Position numbers and translations under genes: made by a program. DNA of 64,000 nt from Nephromyces sp. MM_2019 (lineage: Eukaryota > Apicomplexa > Aconoidasida > Nephromycida): contig JADHZB010000579.1 in the NCBI GenBank assembly GCA_015657535.1, forward strand, positions 62,001-126,000, written 5' to 3'. Position 1 is the stretch's first letter. Each line of letters opens with the position of its first letter. This document shows, piece by piece, positions 49,274 through 61,811 of the stretch. The notes under the pieces are model-generated. The model was not told where the DNA came from, did no database searches, and saw only the letters and a list, made by a program, of their open reading frames with translations.

Positions 49274-52200
49274 TTATACATATAGTGTACTCTGTAAATG
49301 ATTATCATTGAGTGAGCCTTGGTGAGCACATGACATTTCGTAGCACTCGCTATAAAGTCTAGGGTTTTGAGTAACTAATAGCTCTATTAGGTTACTTCCG
49401 GGGTCTAAAATTGATTGGTTTTCCTTACTATGGGAAGCTGAAATTTGTGTGTTCAGTTTATCATGCGATTGGTAAATTACATCGGAATAAGGGATTATAT
49501 CCATAGAAGTTTTGTTAAATAGATCAGAGTTGAGTATATTGAAGTGATCGTTTTCGCTATAATTCTTTCGGTAAGGTTGCATATATAAGTCTAATTGATC
49601 GAACTTCGATTGATAAATGCAATTATGTTCAACATTTCTTAAAGGAGCTTTATTTTGGATGCTTCTCGAAAGATTTAGCTTATCAAAATTTTTGTTCATT
49701 TTTATGACTTTTGAATCCTCATAGTTATCACAAGCATCATCTTCGAATAGAGAAAAGTATACACTAGAACAGACGGATCTTTTATGCCTTAAATCATCCA
49801 ATGATATTTCGAAGTGGGGTTCTTCGATTTCCATACCCTTTGTGTAAGTAGACGAAACATGGAAGCCCTGAAACAAATCTGTCTCAGCTGGTAAGCATGA
49901 GTACTGTAGAGGTAATTGTGTACCTGAATTATTTGTGTGGGATGAATCGAATTTCATAACATCATCCATGCAAGCGTTGTGGCGATAACCTTGAATAATT
50001 TGATTCAGAGAGAAATTTTGTCTTAAAATACCCGAGTTTTCCGATAACTTAGGGAAATTATAGTTTTTGAAAAGGATCTTTATCGCAGGTAAACATTTTG
50101 AATCATTCTGATCTGTGGTGTACTGAGCTTGAGTTGTATCATCATATTTATTAATATTTTGTCTCGTATATTTATGTAAGGATTCATAATCATGGATCTT
50201 TTTGTTGCGACAATTCTTATAGAATAGATTTTGATTATTCTGAAGGACAAAAATAAATTCTTAATATAAGAGTTGATTAAAGTAATAAAATCATTACCAC
50301 AACTTGTTGGGATTCTTTAAATTCTAGTTCATCAAACTTTTTCCATAAAGCAATTAAATTTAAAAGACCAGTTGCACCCTTTGACTTCATGTGGCAATTA
50401 ATTTTAGGAAGCTCTCCATTAACAGTTAGGTACCAGTATGTAAATGTGCTAAATCTTGACCATTTAAGTGTTCTTAGATTATCTATCAAGTATGAAGTCA
50501 ATTCTTGATGTGTTTTTAATTCACCATTGCTTAATCGGTATCCAAGCTCCTTATGGGATTTTGATGAACAGTACTGAAAAATAAGAATAGTTTTTGCAAC
50601 TAATATCCTCATTTTATTGAGTTAATTTATAATGCTAATATAAAATTTAAAAGATCTAACAATTCAATTGTTATTTCAGCATATTTCGTACTGTTTTAGG
50701 ATCATTCCGAGTTTTTGGTAAAATAACACAGCGATGCTTGGCTGCAGGCTTGATAGTACAAATATCAGAGGCTACAGACTCAAGTAAGTCAGCAAGTTTT
50801 GTGAAGCCAAAGCTTTCTACATTTAAAACTGTGCCATACTCAGTCTTGTATATTACAGGTAGTCGGCACATAGCAAGACCTAGTTTTGTAAGTGAGCTTG
50901 AAATTAGATACTCGGTTTATAAGACATAAAGAAAGTGACAGTTACCTGTTGGATACTTTTCCAAAGACTTTTTTAATCTCAGTTTAAATTGCTCTATATC
51001 TTTGGCTTGGGTCTCAGGGCTTGTTCTAGTTATATTTTTAGCGAAATAAGCCCGGCAAAGGGTACTACAGGCCACAGCTGGTCTAATGGCATTATTTTCA
51101 TATGATAAGAACCCAAGATCTAAACATTTTTGGAGGAGATGGCATAATTTTCCTTGTGTTAACATCCTCAATGCATATGGGCCTTCTGATTTTAACAATT
51201 CTGCTAGTAAAAATCGACCACCTCTATAAGATTCACCTGTGTAAAAAAATTAAGTCAATAAAAATATATAATACCTAGTGCCTCAAAATCAGGATTTTCG
51301 AAAAGTTGTTTACCTGTCGGGTCAATTTTATATCTATCAACTAGGTAAATAAAAACCAGCGGAATAAGATCAATTGAGTAAGGAAGCTCAAGTGAGTTAG
51401 GATCTATGAATCTTATAAAGTTATCAGGCTTTCTAGTTAAGTAAATGAATTCCTCGTTGTTATAAAGATCTAGTTTAACTAGTTTAAACCTTTGGAGTTT
51501 GTCAGATCGACAAATTTCAAAGCAATTTGAAATCAAATAGGGACAAATTTCTAGTTTATCTAATCTTCGGCGAATCTCGTCTAGTGATGGGGGGATCTCC
51601 TCCTTGTAAAGATTCAATAAAACTTTTTCTAACACATCACCATGTGCAGCACAATTTTCATTACACCGACAGATTCTGTTTTGATTTGTTGTTTGCTTAG
51701 CTTCTCTTGTGTTCTTGTTAGAATGGGTTCTATATAGACCAGCACCCTTTGCTTTATTGTTATGAATTCTTGGAGATCCAAATTCGGTTTTTCCTTCCTT
51801 GGAATCAGTCGATTTTTCAATAAAATTTACAGCTTTAAAATCATTTGAAAATTTTTCACTATTATTCCTAGGATTTGGATTGTGCTTAAATCTTTGGCTT
51901 TTTTTAAGCTTTTTATTTCCTTCATAGCTTCGGGCTTTACAACATTGAGGATATTGTGTATTATCAATTCTTGGTAATGTGTAAGGCTTAATTTCATATG
52001 CTGCATTCTTGTAATTCCAAGGGTAATTTAAATAATCTTTGTTTTGGTAAGGTTCTAAGTACTGTGGTCCCAAACCGTTTAGCTTGGGAAAGTCTTGGTG
52101 ATAATTTTGGTTTGAATAATATCTATTACCAGATGCTTCAGGTTCATAGTTTTGAGTTTCATTTTCTCTGCTTATTTTTCTTGCTATTGATTCATAAAAG

Positions 52201-52316
52201 CCATAGTTATTATAACGTGGTTGAATCAGATTATCGCAAGTAAGTAAAAAGCTTTGATAGTCGTAGGACCCTAACATGTCATAGTCACAGACTTGTAAGT
52301 TTTGAGAGAAATTCAT
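49274..52316 (-). CDS. LOTUS (OST-HTH) domain protein, putative RNA regulator
   Basis: Five minus-strand exons: 52316-51275, 51236-50946, 50879-50692, 50573-50298 and 50239-49274 (920 aa), phases consistent. The first ~230 residues are Asn/Tyr-rich and low-complexity. A possible first winged-helix unit begins near VLEKVLLNLYKEEIPPSLDE. The best match is at about residues 430-500: FKLRLKKSLEKYPTG, AMCRLPVIYKTEYGTVLNVE, then SFGFTKLADLLESVASDICT, the helix-strand pattern of a LOTUS domain. LOTUS domains bind RNA or Vasa-type helicases in germ granules (Oskar, TDRD5/7, MARF1). Role here: probably RNA regulation, by inference. The C-terminal ~320 residues are Asn/Ser-rich and disordered. There is no NYN nuclease domain that I can see. 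Confidence 0.75.
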
Positions 52317-54155
52317 TATAGCTTTATTTGAATAGCTCTATAAGATCAATGTATTGTTACAATACTGGATGAATTTGATATGTTGCGTTGGATTCAGTCA
52401 TGATATAACTTCAAATTGTATATGTAAAAAAGTAGCTATTGTAAGGCCAAACAACAATAGATGTAATACAACCGTCGGTATTCCCTAAACGCTCGATCCT
52501 GGCAAGATTATAAGCTTGGGCTTAAATTCTTGAAATTTAATTTTCAACTACAATTGATAACATAATCAATTAAAATAATAAAGCTTTATTCGCAATTTTA
52601 ATAGTAGGTGCAAAGTGGTAATTAAGTTTCCAATGTGATTTTATGTAACATGATATTCAAGTTGATACTGGCGTAATCAACTGAAATAAGAGACAATGGA
52701 ATAAGTTGCATCACATATCATGAGGACTGATACCGTTAGGGAAACTGATGCTCAGTGATTATTTTTTAATTCAAAAATTCAAGGAGTTAAACTGGAACCA
52801 AACGAACTTGTGCATATAAATTTAAGAATGGGAGTAGATTACAGCACAATTTTCCAAAAAATATGATACTTATCCAGGTTATTGATCAATTTTCGAAGTT
52901 GTATGGCTTTATTTTATAATATTGAAGTAGAAATCAATAGGAATGTGTCTGGTTATGTATATAGTGCAAATTAATTTGTTTGAAGCAGAGAAGTTTCGAT
53001 TTAAAAGATAAGTACAAACCAACAATTTTGATAAGCCTCGGAAAATCGATAAATGTGTAACAAAAATTGGCAATTGATTAGATACACAAGTTTAAAGATA
53101 ATTTTTTTATATTTCAAAGCGGGAAAAAAGGCGAAGCTCTAAACATAAGATTTTTAACATAGCTAATGCTTTATATATGCTGCATTTATATTATTATAAC
53201 AAAAATAAACATCCTTTAAAATTTACACATCTGAATGGAGCTTTAGAACGATTCTAAGCAGCATATTTATATTATAAATTGTAAAAACTGATTGCTTAAA
53301 AAAAAGTTTAAATGATGCACATACACCATGAAATTATGTTTTATTTGAAAACTTTTCATTCATATAGATATCTGAAAGAAAGTATAATTTGATTAAAAAC
53401 AGATAGCATTGTAAAATATACAACAAATGTAGACTTGCCGAGGTAAGATAATTCAATGAAATTTTGCAATTAACATAGCCCGTAGCCAAATCTGAAGTCA
53501 TAATTGTGTCTCAGGGACTGTGCAATCTACTTCTATGTGCTTTTTCATTAGTGCCATATAATATTTGTTAAAATGTGATTAAAATACCCTGTAATGAGAA
53601 CAAATCATGCATTAGACTTCTTCATTGGGTACCTTTGTCACTTAAATTAAATGTCTTGAAAATAATTTCTAAAACTTAAACAGGACTTTCGATAATTTAG
53701 TTAACTTGTAGGGATTTTTAAATAGGCAACTAATTTGAAGACTTAAAACTGATTTATACATTTTACAAACTATTAATTTTGTTATTGCTATAGTTATTTT
53801 AATGCCTAAATCAGTTTCCTCTTTATTTTCAATAAAAGTATTTTAGTATTTCAATACAAAATATATTGCGTAATACAAACTCTGATTATATTACTTTTAT
53901 ATTTGAATGTTTCAAATGATTTACCTTTTTTCACGTTTTTACTAAAACCTTAAATTTCTCATACTAATATAATCAAATTTTAATATTATTTTTATTGATC
54001 TTAAATCAAAACGAATCCATTATTATCATCTTTATCCAACAGTAGTTAAATACAATAGGGAATAAAAATATTTAAATATATCAAAAAAGTTGAGATTTGT
54101 TTATAAAGAAAAAATAAAGAATTTTTTTAAGTAGTTGATAACGATTCAAATTTAT
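52317..54155. other. Intergenic region between LOTUS gene and RPL11
   Basis: A 1.8-kb AT-rich region with no gene seen. It presumably contains the LOTUS gene promoter on one side and the RPL11 3' flank on the other. Confidence 0.4.
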
Positions 54156-55044
54156 TTATTTATAAACAACTCCATCATATTTTTCCGTAAACCATTTAAT
54201 AGCGTCTTCTTTTGAAACACGTTGATTGTTACCAACAGTGCTCTTGGACTTCTTTCTTTTAGATACACGGGTACCAGCTCTATCAAGGTGGACATAAAAG
54301 TCCATACCGTAGATACCTATATGTTAGGAATGAATAAAAATAAAAATTATATTTTGTTATTTGTAATGGTTCATGAAGAACATTGTAAAATACTATTATA
54401 AATGAAATAGAATTGCAAATAGTTTTAATAAGTTAATCTAAAAAAAGGGGCTTGCTATAATAGTTGTTGATCGATTTTACCTGTGGAAGGATCATACTTG
54501 AGTCCAAGATCAATGTGTTCTTGGATACCAAAGCCAAAGCAACCAGTGTCAGAAAAATTTTTTCTTCTCAATTCGTATTCCTTGACTTTTAGTCCTTTTT
54601 CTAAGATTTCTTCAGCTTTTTCATCTCGTACTGTAACATGACAAGCAATTTTCTCGTTTCTTCTTACTCCGAAGCTCCTGATGGTGAATCGGCATTTTGA
54701 AAACACGGGTTTCTGTTCAGTTAGTTGTGTCAACACACGAGCAGCCCTTGTCAATCGATCACCAGACTGAGATTGAATGATATGATATAAGAATAATATG
54801 ATAGCCTTATGTGAAAAGTGATAGGAGGAGGATAGTAGAAATTCTATCAAATCAGTTGTATTATCACTTGTAGAGTACTTATGCTCTAGAGAAGATATTT
54901 TCAAAAATAAATTAAAGCTGTTTTAAGTATTCAAGTGCTTTACTAATAATATAAGATACCTACCTGACCAACGGAGATGTTCAAAGTAAGTTTATTGATG
55001 CGAATGTTTCGCATAGGGTTTTGTTCTTGTGTAGTAGCAGCCAT
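54156..55044 (-). CDS. RPL11: 60S ribosomal protein L11 (uL5)
   Basis: uL5 binds 5S rRNA in the central protuberance. Three exons: 55044-54964, 54766-54481 and 54316-54156 (175 aa), with consistent phases. Hallmarks: [17 protein letters not shown], then [100 protein letters not shown] and the C-terminal [17 protein letters not shown]. Length and order match eukaryotic L11. The chosen ATG ([10 protein letters not shown]) gives the normal N-terminus; longer in-frame extensions upstream are AT-rich and unlikely to be translated. Confidence 0.97.
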
Positions 55045-56669
55045 CTCTATATGCAAGAAATTTTCTAAAGGAAGTTGTTTTATTCTTAGGAGATGAATAA
55101 AATTTATAAAGTAGTGAAATTGAAAAGAAAATAGTTGGAAAAATGAAAAGAATATTAAGAAATTGTCAATTAAATTATATTCCAAAGAAGAGTATAAAGC
55201 CATTTTAGTAAGCTTGATCAAGAAGTAGCAATTTAAAGCTCTCACTGTTAAATAAAAGCCCGCAGAGAGGATAACACACTAACACCTATAGTCAAAATAT
55301 GTGAGTCGAAACTATTCGACTCTAACAACTATTGAAATAGCATACACACTCCATGATGATTTTGTAAGAACAAAAGGTTCATTCACATGTCTAACCTAAG
55401 CTAAGAGAAAAACTTTCACACATTGTATATGCGCTCATGTGCAACGAAGATAAATTGGGTTGGTCTTCTATGAATTTATGTAGTAATAATAACTGCCATA
55501 GTACTTTGCTCAAAGTAACACTAACTAACTTAAAAAATCATTCATTTTCTTAAAAGTCACTAATAATACAACACAATTATATACATACATCTACTTGGGC
55601 CCAAAATATTATTTACTTTTAATTCTACTTTTAAAAAATCATGAAAACAATAATGACCCTTAGAACTTGTTAAATATCAAAACTCTAGCTCAATTTTAGT
55701 ACTACACTGTTAATTTCAATTCAACTTTAATAAAGTACAAACATTGCTAAGCTAGATTTTTATATAGCAAAAGGAGGCTTAAAATGTAACTAGTTCTGTC
55801 GGCTTTCTTTTATATCTAGTATCTAAACAAGAAGCCCTTGAAGGGCTTTTTACTATTAAACCACAATATATATTTGATTAAGTTTTACTATACTTTCGAT
55901 ATATGTTTGCAAATTTAAACAAATCACTATTGAACTATAACAAAAATTAATGATACTTTACGGCCATTACTAAAAACTTCTTATACAGATATTCTATTTT
56001 AAATAAAAATTTGATTGATTTATATGCCACTAGTATAAAAGTTGATTCTTAAACGTATGTTCTAACTTTTAATATTAAGCATAGAAAGCTTAAATTTTAC
56101 TCAGTCCTAAAAACTTGATATTATACAAAATCCATATTATGTTGCAAACCAAATCGTTTTGCTATCGCATCATTCAAAAACATGCCATCTAACCTATGGG
56201 TGAAATGGGATCTCTTCGTCATAGAAAAAAGCTTATAGTTTGTCTCAGCTAATATCATAAATGACGCACAAACATATTAGAAGTCTAGTTATCTAATACA
56301 TAGGACAAGGCAATGATGAATAATCACGATGTTATCAAAATATTAGAGGTATTAAATTTATAAAATAAACTGGAATATGCCTCGGATCTGGTAGCAAGTT
56401 AACTTTCTGGAAAAGTTTAAACATTTTTGAGAATAAACATTAGGCAAAGTTTATTTGTTTTATTCGAGAAAGCTGCCTAGTTTAAACAATAAAATATTAG
56501 TCAAAAAGTAGTGGTAATAATTTTTTTTCGATAGTGACAGTGACAAAAAATTATTATAGGTGAATTATTTGTTTTAATAGGTTATGATTCCTTTTATCTG
56601 TTTCAGTTAGCAAAAAAAGTAGGTAAATCGCTGAGTATTAAAAAATATTTATAAGATTTAAGCAAGAAT
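55045..56669. other. Intergenic region between RPL11 and CDKAL1
   Basis: AT-rich, with no gene seen. It has two small inverted repeats: GAGTCGA/TCGACTC at 55303-55322 (6-nt loop), about 260 nt upstream of RPL11, and AAGCCCT/AGGGCTT at 55832-55848 followed by a T run. Confidence 0.5.
55832..55851 (+). other. GC hairpin followed by a T run
   Basis: A perfect 7-bp stem (AAGCCCT, loop TGA, AGGGCTT) runs into five Ts. It is shaped like a Pol III or bacterial-type terminator, but no RNA gene was recognised just upstream. Confidence 0.3.
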
Positions 56670-59216
56670 TTAAATAAATTCCCCAATCAAGTGCCATTTG
56701 GTTGCTTCGATAATTTTAACAGGTTTGGATTTTCCGAGTAATAGCTCATCTCTAAAATCGATAAATTCAGAGCAAATTAATGGTTTTAAGTAATTGCTTT
56801 ATAATAAATACTTTGTGATTTTCAACGTTACCTTTGAACTAATACTTTAATATATTGTTTTGTATGCCCAACAACATGGTCACTCCTATCGGAGAACTCA
56901 CTGAACCATACCTAATAACAATGAGTTACAGTTTAAAGAGACTTAAAATAAAGTCTAATGGGATTTATAAGGTGAATATGTCTGTTTAATTATATTTTCA
57001 ATGTCATTGAGATTGTTGTCATTTGCTATATGAGTGATTTTGTTTACGTTTAACAAGATAATTTGAAGCTTAATGTCTTACAGTTTGGATGGAATTTACA
57101 AGGAAATCAAGAGAGTGATATGATTCAAATACTTGTGTGACTTCTCTGCTTCTTTGTTTTACAAGCTGTGTAGGTAGCCTTTTCATCTGCGCAGCAGGTG
57201 TCCCAGGTCGTGGGTAAAACTGTGAGATGTTCAAGATAGGAAACTTATACTTTTTAACCAAGCTTATAGTATCTTGGTGGTCTTTTTCAGACTCTGTTGG
57301 GAAACCACAAATAATATCAGTTGCTATGGTCAAATTTGGTAATTTTTTGAGGAGTGTGCTAGCGGTGTATTCAAAATCTTCTCTAGTGTATTCACGAAAC
57401 ATATCTTTTAAAGTATTATTTGAGCCTGATTGTACGGGAATATGAATGAATTCAAAAACACGAGGATGCTTGAGAATTTCGCCTATGGCATCCAAATGCT
57501 CAAGCATGTAAGGTGGGTTTGTCATCCCCAAACGGAGCATAACATTTGAAGGGAGTATGTCGACTATAGATTGAAGAAGTTCCGCTATATTTGTGTCAAG
57601 ATCTATGCCATAAGCACCTAAATTCAGGCAGATAGATAAAGTTTTCAAAAAATAGATAATAAGTTGAGGAAATATTTAAGTACTTTCTATTTGGTTTGAT
57701 AGTGTAAAATCAACTTTGTAATGAAATTAAAAAATTCTTTGGCAAACCTGTATCTTCAGATGTTAACCAAATTTGTTGCACACCTTCTCTTGAAGCCTTA
57801 TCAACTTGCATAAGTATAGCTTCTGGTTTGTAACTTCCTAGCTTCCCTCTGAGTAATGGATTGATTGAAAAGGTTACTAAACTGAGAATATTTAACAAGA
57901 ATTGGGAAAATTTGAGATCTTACCTTGCATGTTTGGTTTTACAATAAGTGCACGCACCTAAACAACCTGTGCTTAGTGGTATGATTTCAACAAAAGGGTT
58001 TCTTCGGATTTTTGGGAGATCCAGTGAAGGGAGACTGAGGAAAATGGTGGCATAACAGATTGTATATAGAAAATTCACAATATAATGAACTCTGATAAAC
58101 AATTTTAGTCATTTAAAAGTAACCAATACAAAAGGGACTTAAAAATTAATAGCTAAATAACAATAAAGAGATTAATTCACATCCCACCTTTTTCTTGACA
58201 AAAGTTTCATTATGTTACCGTTTAAAGCATGCTCAACAATTTCAACTACTCCTGAAATTTGATTAAAAAAAATTTAAGTAGATAAAAGTGAAGTTCACAA
58301 AAGCTGATTTATCTCAATAAGTGAAACTCAATTAGGAAATAAGTTATTATGCTTACTGTCAATTTGCGTGACGCCTAGTAGAGAAACTCCTTCGAATGCT
58401 GATAACTTTCGATCAGCTTGTGGAATACAACCAGCAACCACAATTGGCTTCTTCATGTTTTTGGCTTTGGACACAAGAGAAGTAACAGTGTCTTGTGAAG
58501 GATTCTTTACTGTACAGCTGTTTATGAGGATTAAGTCGGCAGAGGCGAGGTCTTGAGAGAATTTGTAACCATACTCGTTAAGTAATCCCACTTTAATTGT
58601 TCATAAATAATATATAGATATTCTCTCTTAACATAAAATTTAAAAGATTTCAGTAAAATTTAGTTATATAGATTTATTTGTTGTAATATTTAAATCATCA
58701 GTGTAAGATCGACTCCAATCTTTTACCCATTTCTTTACAAATAAAAATATTTATACAGGGATTTTTATACAGTTCAAATTATGCTAAAAATATATAATTA
58801 CACTTGTTCGATACTGTAAGAGACTTACACATAAATTCCGTGTCAGAGCTATTGTGTGAACAGCCAAAGGATTTGACAAATATTGAGTGGCATCCAGGAA
58901 CTGAAGTTTTGATCTCAGGTTCAATGGTAAAGTTAGATGGCTTCTTTACCTGTCTCTTGGCTATCCTTGTCTCATTATTGGAGTTTTGGCGTGTAAGATT
59001 GTCCTCAGTGCTGAAATCCTCTAAGTCGTCAGAATCTTCATCCTCGTTTTTCTCAGATGTAAGTTCAGCTAAATTAGTGGTCTTAGGCTTATCTTGTAGA
59101 AAGGGGTTAGAGGAATCGCAGTTGTAGTGTTTCAGAAACAAAAAGAGTGCAGCTGAAACAATGAATCCTCCACATAATGTGTAAGGTAAATATGTACTCA
59201 TAATTGTCATAGTCAC
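56670..59216 (-). CDS. CDKAL1: Threonylcarbamoyladenosine tRNA methylthiotransferase (CDKAL1/MtaB type)
   Basis: This radical-SAM enzyme converts t6A37 to ms2t6A37 in tRNA-Lys(UUU), improving decoding. Multiple exons were rebuilt from ATG 59216 to TAA 56670. N-terminal MTTase cluster cysteines are in [20 protein letters not shown] and VVAGCIPQ. The radical-SAM motif CxxxCxxC is in [16 protein letters not shown]. Other blocks are [66 protein letters not shown] and [22 protein letters not shown] domain follows ([20 protein letters not shown] to [18 protein letters not shown]). An N-terminal membrane helix ([17 protein letters not shown], residues about 12-28) is present, and there is no C-terminal tail anchor, unlike the ER-anchored animal protein. 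Confidence 0.95.
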
Positions 59217-60731
59217 TTATTTGTAGTTGTTCGTTGTTTGCGAATATCTCAACTTTCAAATATGGGCTGTCTATGAATTTCTCATTAGTTTATAATTTTA
59301 TATTGGTGTTGGCTTCCATTATGTATATGAATTTCTCATTAGTTTATAATTTTATATTGGTGTTGGCTTTCATTATGTAGCTCGAGGTCTTAGGGTTATA
59401 ATGAAATGCTCAAAACATTGTAGAGTATTGTTATGTGTTGGGATAGTTAAATAAGGGAGAGATATTTTCTTAACGATGCTAGAAGTAAGCTGCTATGTCA
59501 GAGTAAGCTCAGTCCCTATTGATGTGAAAAAGTTTAAAGTAAGTTTTAGAGCTCATTAGTAGTCAGGCTATGTAGTAAGTAACATTTGTATTCAGTCTTA
59601 AAGAGCTTTTTGCTAGGTTTACACTTTCACTTATTAGGCCGAAACTTATACTAACTTCACTCTAGCTGGCTTTGTTTGTAGTTACATTGATTGCCCAAGT
59701 TGCTATCAATATTTTATTAATGTCAATCAACAACTCTCGTATGTAACATTACTCCTTAGAACTTACATATATATATTCTACTCGCTTTATATCTTTTGGG
59801 AATAAGTGGAAAATTTGTTCCTAACTTCTAAACTCATAGAGCTTAGGAGTCATAAATATTATGTCTTAAATATTAGAATTTGAACACTGAGTCATAATAA
59901 TGAACAAGTTGAGTTGAGTTTATATGTTTTCAATATAAGGAATTAATTTTATAAGATACTGGAAATTCATTCTTTTGACAAGTATTGAAAAGTTTCTTCA
60001 CATCAATTATTAAGGTCTACACTTATTGGTTTTCATCGATCAATTTGTCTATATTGTAAAAATGAATTTGTGTATGCTTTTAAAAAACATGGAGATTTAT
60101 TTGTTAACAAATCGATTTTGTACTTCTAAGAAATAGCTTAATAAAAAGTACGAGTAATTTTGTTCGTATAATATGAATTTCACATTTTGGTTGAAATTAT
60201 TTAAGTTTTCAAAAACTTTTTGTCTTTAGTGGTTGAAAAATTGGACATTGCATGCACTTGGTTTTTTTCGAGCAAATAAATTGAACATGAAATTTTTAAA
60301 TCAATTTGAACATCTATTTTCAGGTTAACTTTATTTAAACCTAAGGTTATATCGAAAAAGCATAAAACATTTTTAGAAAAGGTATATATGCTTTTAAATA
60401 CGTAGTTTAAAAAGTATTATACAGCAAACTCGAGATTCTATCTCTTAAAAACTTTATTTTACAATATCCATGTGTAAACATTTGCACAGCTTTATGTGTA
60501 ATGAGTAAAACTGTAGAAGAGTTTTGGATGAAATATGATGGATTGACACTCATACAATGACACGCTATAAACTTGATTAAAAACCACTAAAAAATTTAAC
60601 ATTATATGATTAAACTTCAAATGTGACCATAATTTTTTGCTGAGCTTATAATTGAAAAAATTAACCCATTTTTAACCTTTTATAATCATATCTCACTCAC
60701 TGTCTTATCCCTCAAAATCATTATCACAAAA
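59217..60731. other. Divergent intergenic region between CDKAL1 and transaldolase
   Basis: A 1.5-kb AT-rich divergent promoter region with a 54-bp tandem duplication near the CDKAL1 side (listed separately). No other gene was seen. Confidence 0.45.
59272..59379. repeat. 54-bp direct tandem duplication
   Basis: Two adjacent copies starting TATGAATTTCTCATTAG differ at one base in the part compared (GGCTTCC versus GGCTTTC). The near identity implies a recent duplication. It lies 55 nt upstream of the CDKAL1-type start codon. Confidence 0.9.
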
Positions 60732-61811
60732 ATGGAAGAAAAAAAAAATACCCTGGAATACATTAAATCCTACTCAACCGTAGTAGTTGATTCAGGAGAC
60801 TTAAATGTAATCTCTCAACTAAAGGCAGAAGATGCAACTACAAATCCTACACTAATCTTCCAGTGTATTAATAATGAGGAGACTAAACCTGTCCTAAAAA
60901 AAACACTATCATATGGTAATCTTTTAAGACAGTTACAAAATGAAGAAGGTAGCCTAAATTCATATGAATTCAATGAAATCGAACAAGCGAAGTCTGATAT
61001 AGAATTCGCAAAAACATACTTAAACAACCCAAGCAATGAAGCTATCACATTAGAGCTCACTATTGACTATTTTATGGTCCTTATGGGCTGTGAGATTTTA
61101 AAGTTGATTCCTGGTAAAGTTTCTACCGAAGTCCCACCACAGTATTCATTTAATAAACATGCTTCTATACAAAAAGCAAAATCTCTTATAAAAATGTATG
61201 AGAGACAAGGCATCTCAAGCGATAGAATTTTAATTAAGCTTGCGACTACTTGGGAAGGCATTAAGGCAGCTGAAGAACTTGAAAAAATAGAAATTCATTG
61301 TAATATGACTTTGCTGTTCTCAATTGTACAAGCTGTGGCAGCTGCGGAAGCCAATGCTACTCTTATTTCCCCTTTTGTAGGTAGAATTCTAGACTGGTAC
61401 AAAAAGAACTATCCCAACACTGACTACAATGGAGCTAATGACCCAGGTGTACAAAGTGTATCTAAGATCTATAAATATTATAAAGAATATGGCTACAAAA
61501 CAATCGTTATGGCTGCTAGCTTTAGGAATGTTAGTGAGATATTAGAACTTGTCGGATGTGATAAGTTAACAATAGCTCCAAAATTCCTCAAGGAATTAGA
61601 TGAAATGAAATCAGTACCTGATATTAAACTCACTTTTGCTGACAAATCGAGCTTTAAGAACAATGAACCCATTGATGAAAACTCTTTTAGATGGCAATTA
61701 AATGCTGACACAATGGCTACTGAAAAACTTTCTGAAGGCATCCGTAACTTTTACAAAGATTATGTCTCTTTATCTAATATCTTAAGAGATAAGCTATGTT
61801 TTAATGCATGA
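60732..61811 (+). CDS. TAL: Transaldolase
   Basis: Transaldolase transfers a dihydroxyacetone unit between sedoheptulose 7-phosphate and glyceraldehyde 3-phosphate in the non-oxidative pentose phosphate pathway. It is a single exon of 359 aa, unlike most genes here. Hallmarks: YSTVVVDSGDLNVISQL, DATTNPTLIFQ, ILKLIPGKVSTEV, the Schiff-base lysine K169 in ISSDRILIKLATTWEGIKAA, NMTLLFSIVQAVAAAEANA, ISPFVGRILDWYKKN, DPGVQSVSKIYKYYKEYGY, MAASFRNVSEILELVGCDKL and TIAPKFLKEL. Asp20 aligns with catalytic Asp17 of E. coli TalB. It is about 40 residues longer than TalB, mainly from an insertion at about residues 60-105 (LSYGNLLRQLQNEEG and following). The lack of introns is odd beside its intron-rich neighbours. 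Confidence 0.97.
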   Translation: MEEKKNTLEYIKSYSTVVVDSGDLNVISQLKAEDATTNPTLIFQCINNEETKPVLKKTLSYGNLLRQLQNEEGSLNSYEFNEIEQAKSDIEFAKTYLNNPSNEAITLELTIDYFMVLMGCEILKLIPGKVSTEVPPQYSFNKHASIQKAKSLIKMYERQGISSDRILIKLATTWEGIKAAEELEKIEIHCNMTLLFSIVQAVAAAEANATLISPFVGRILDWYKKNYPNTDYNGANDPGVQSVSKIYKYYKEYGYKTIVMAASFRNVSEILELVGCDKLTIAPKFLKELDEMKSVPDIKLTFADKSSFKNNEPIDENSFRWQLNADTMATEKLSEGIRNFYKDYVSLSNILRDKLCFNA

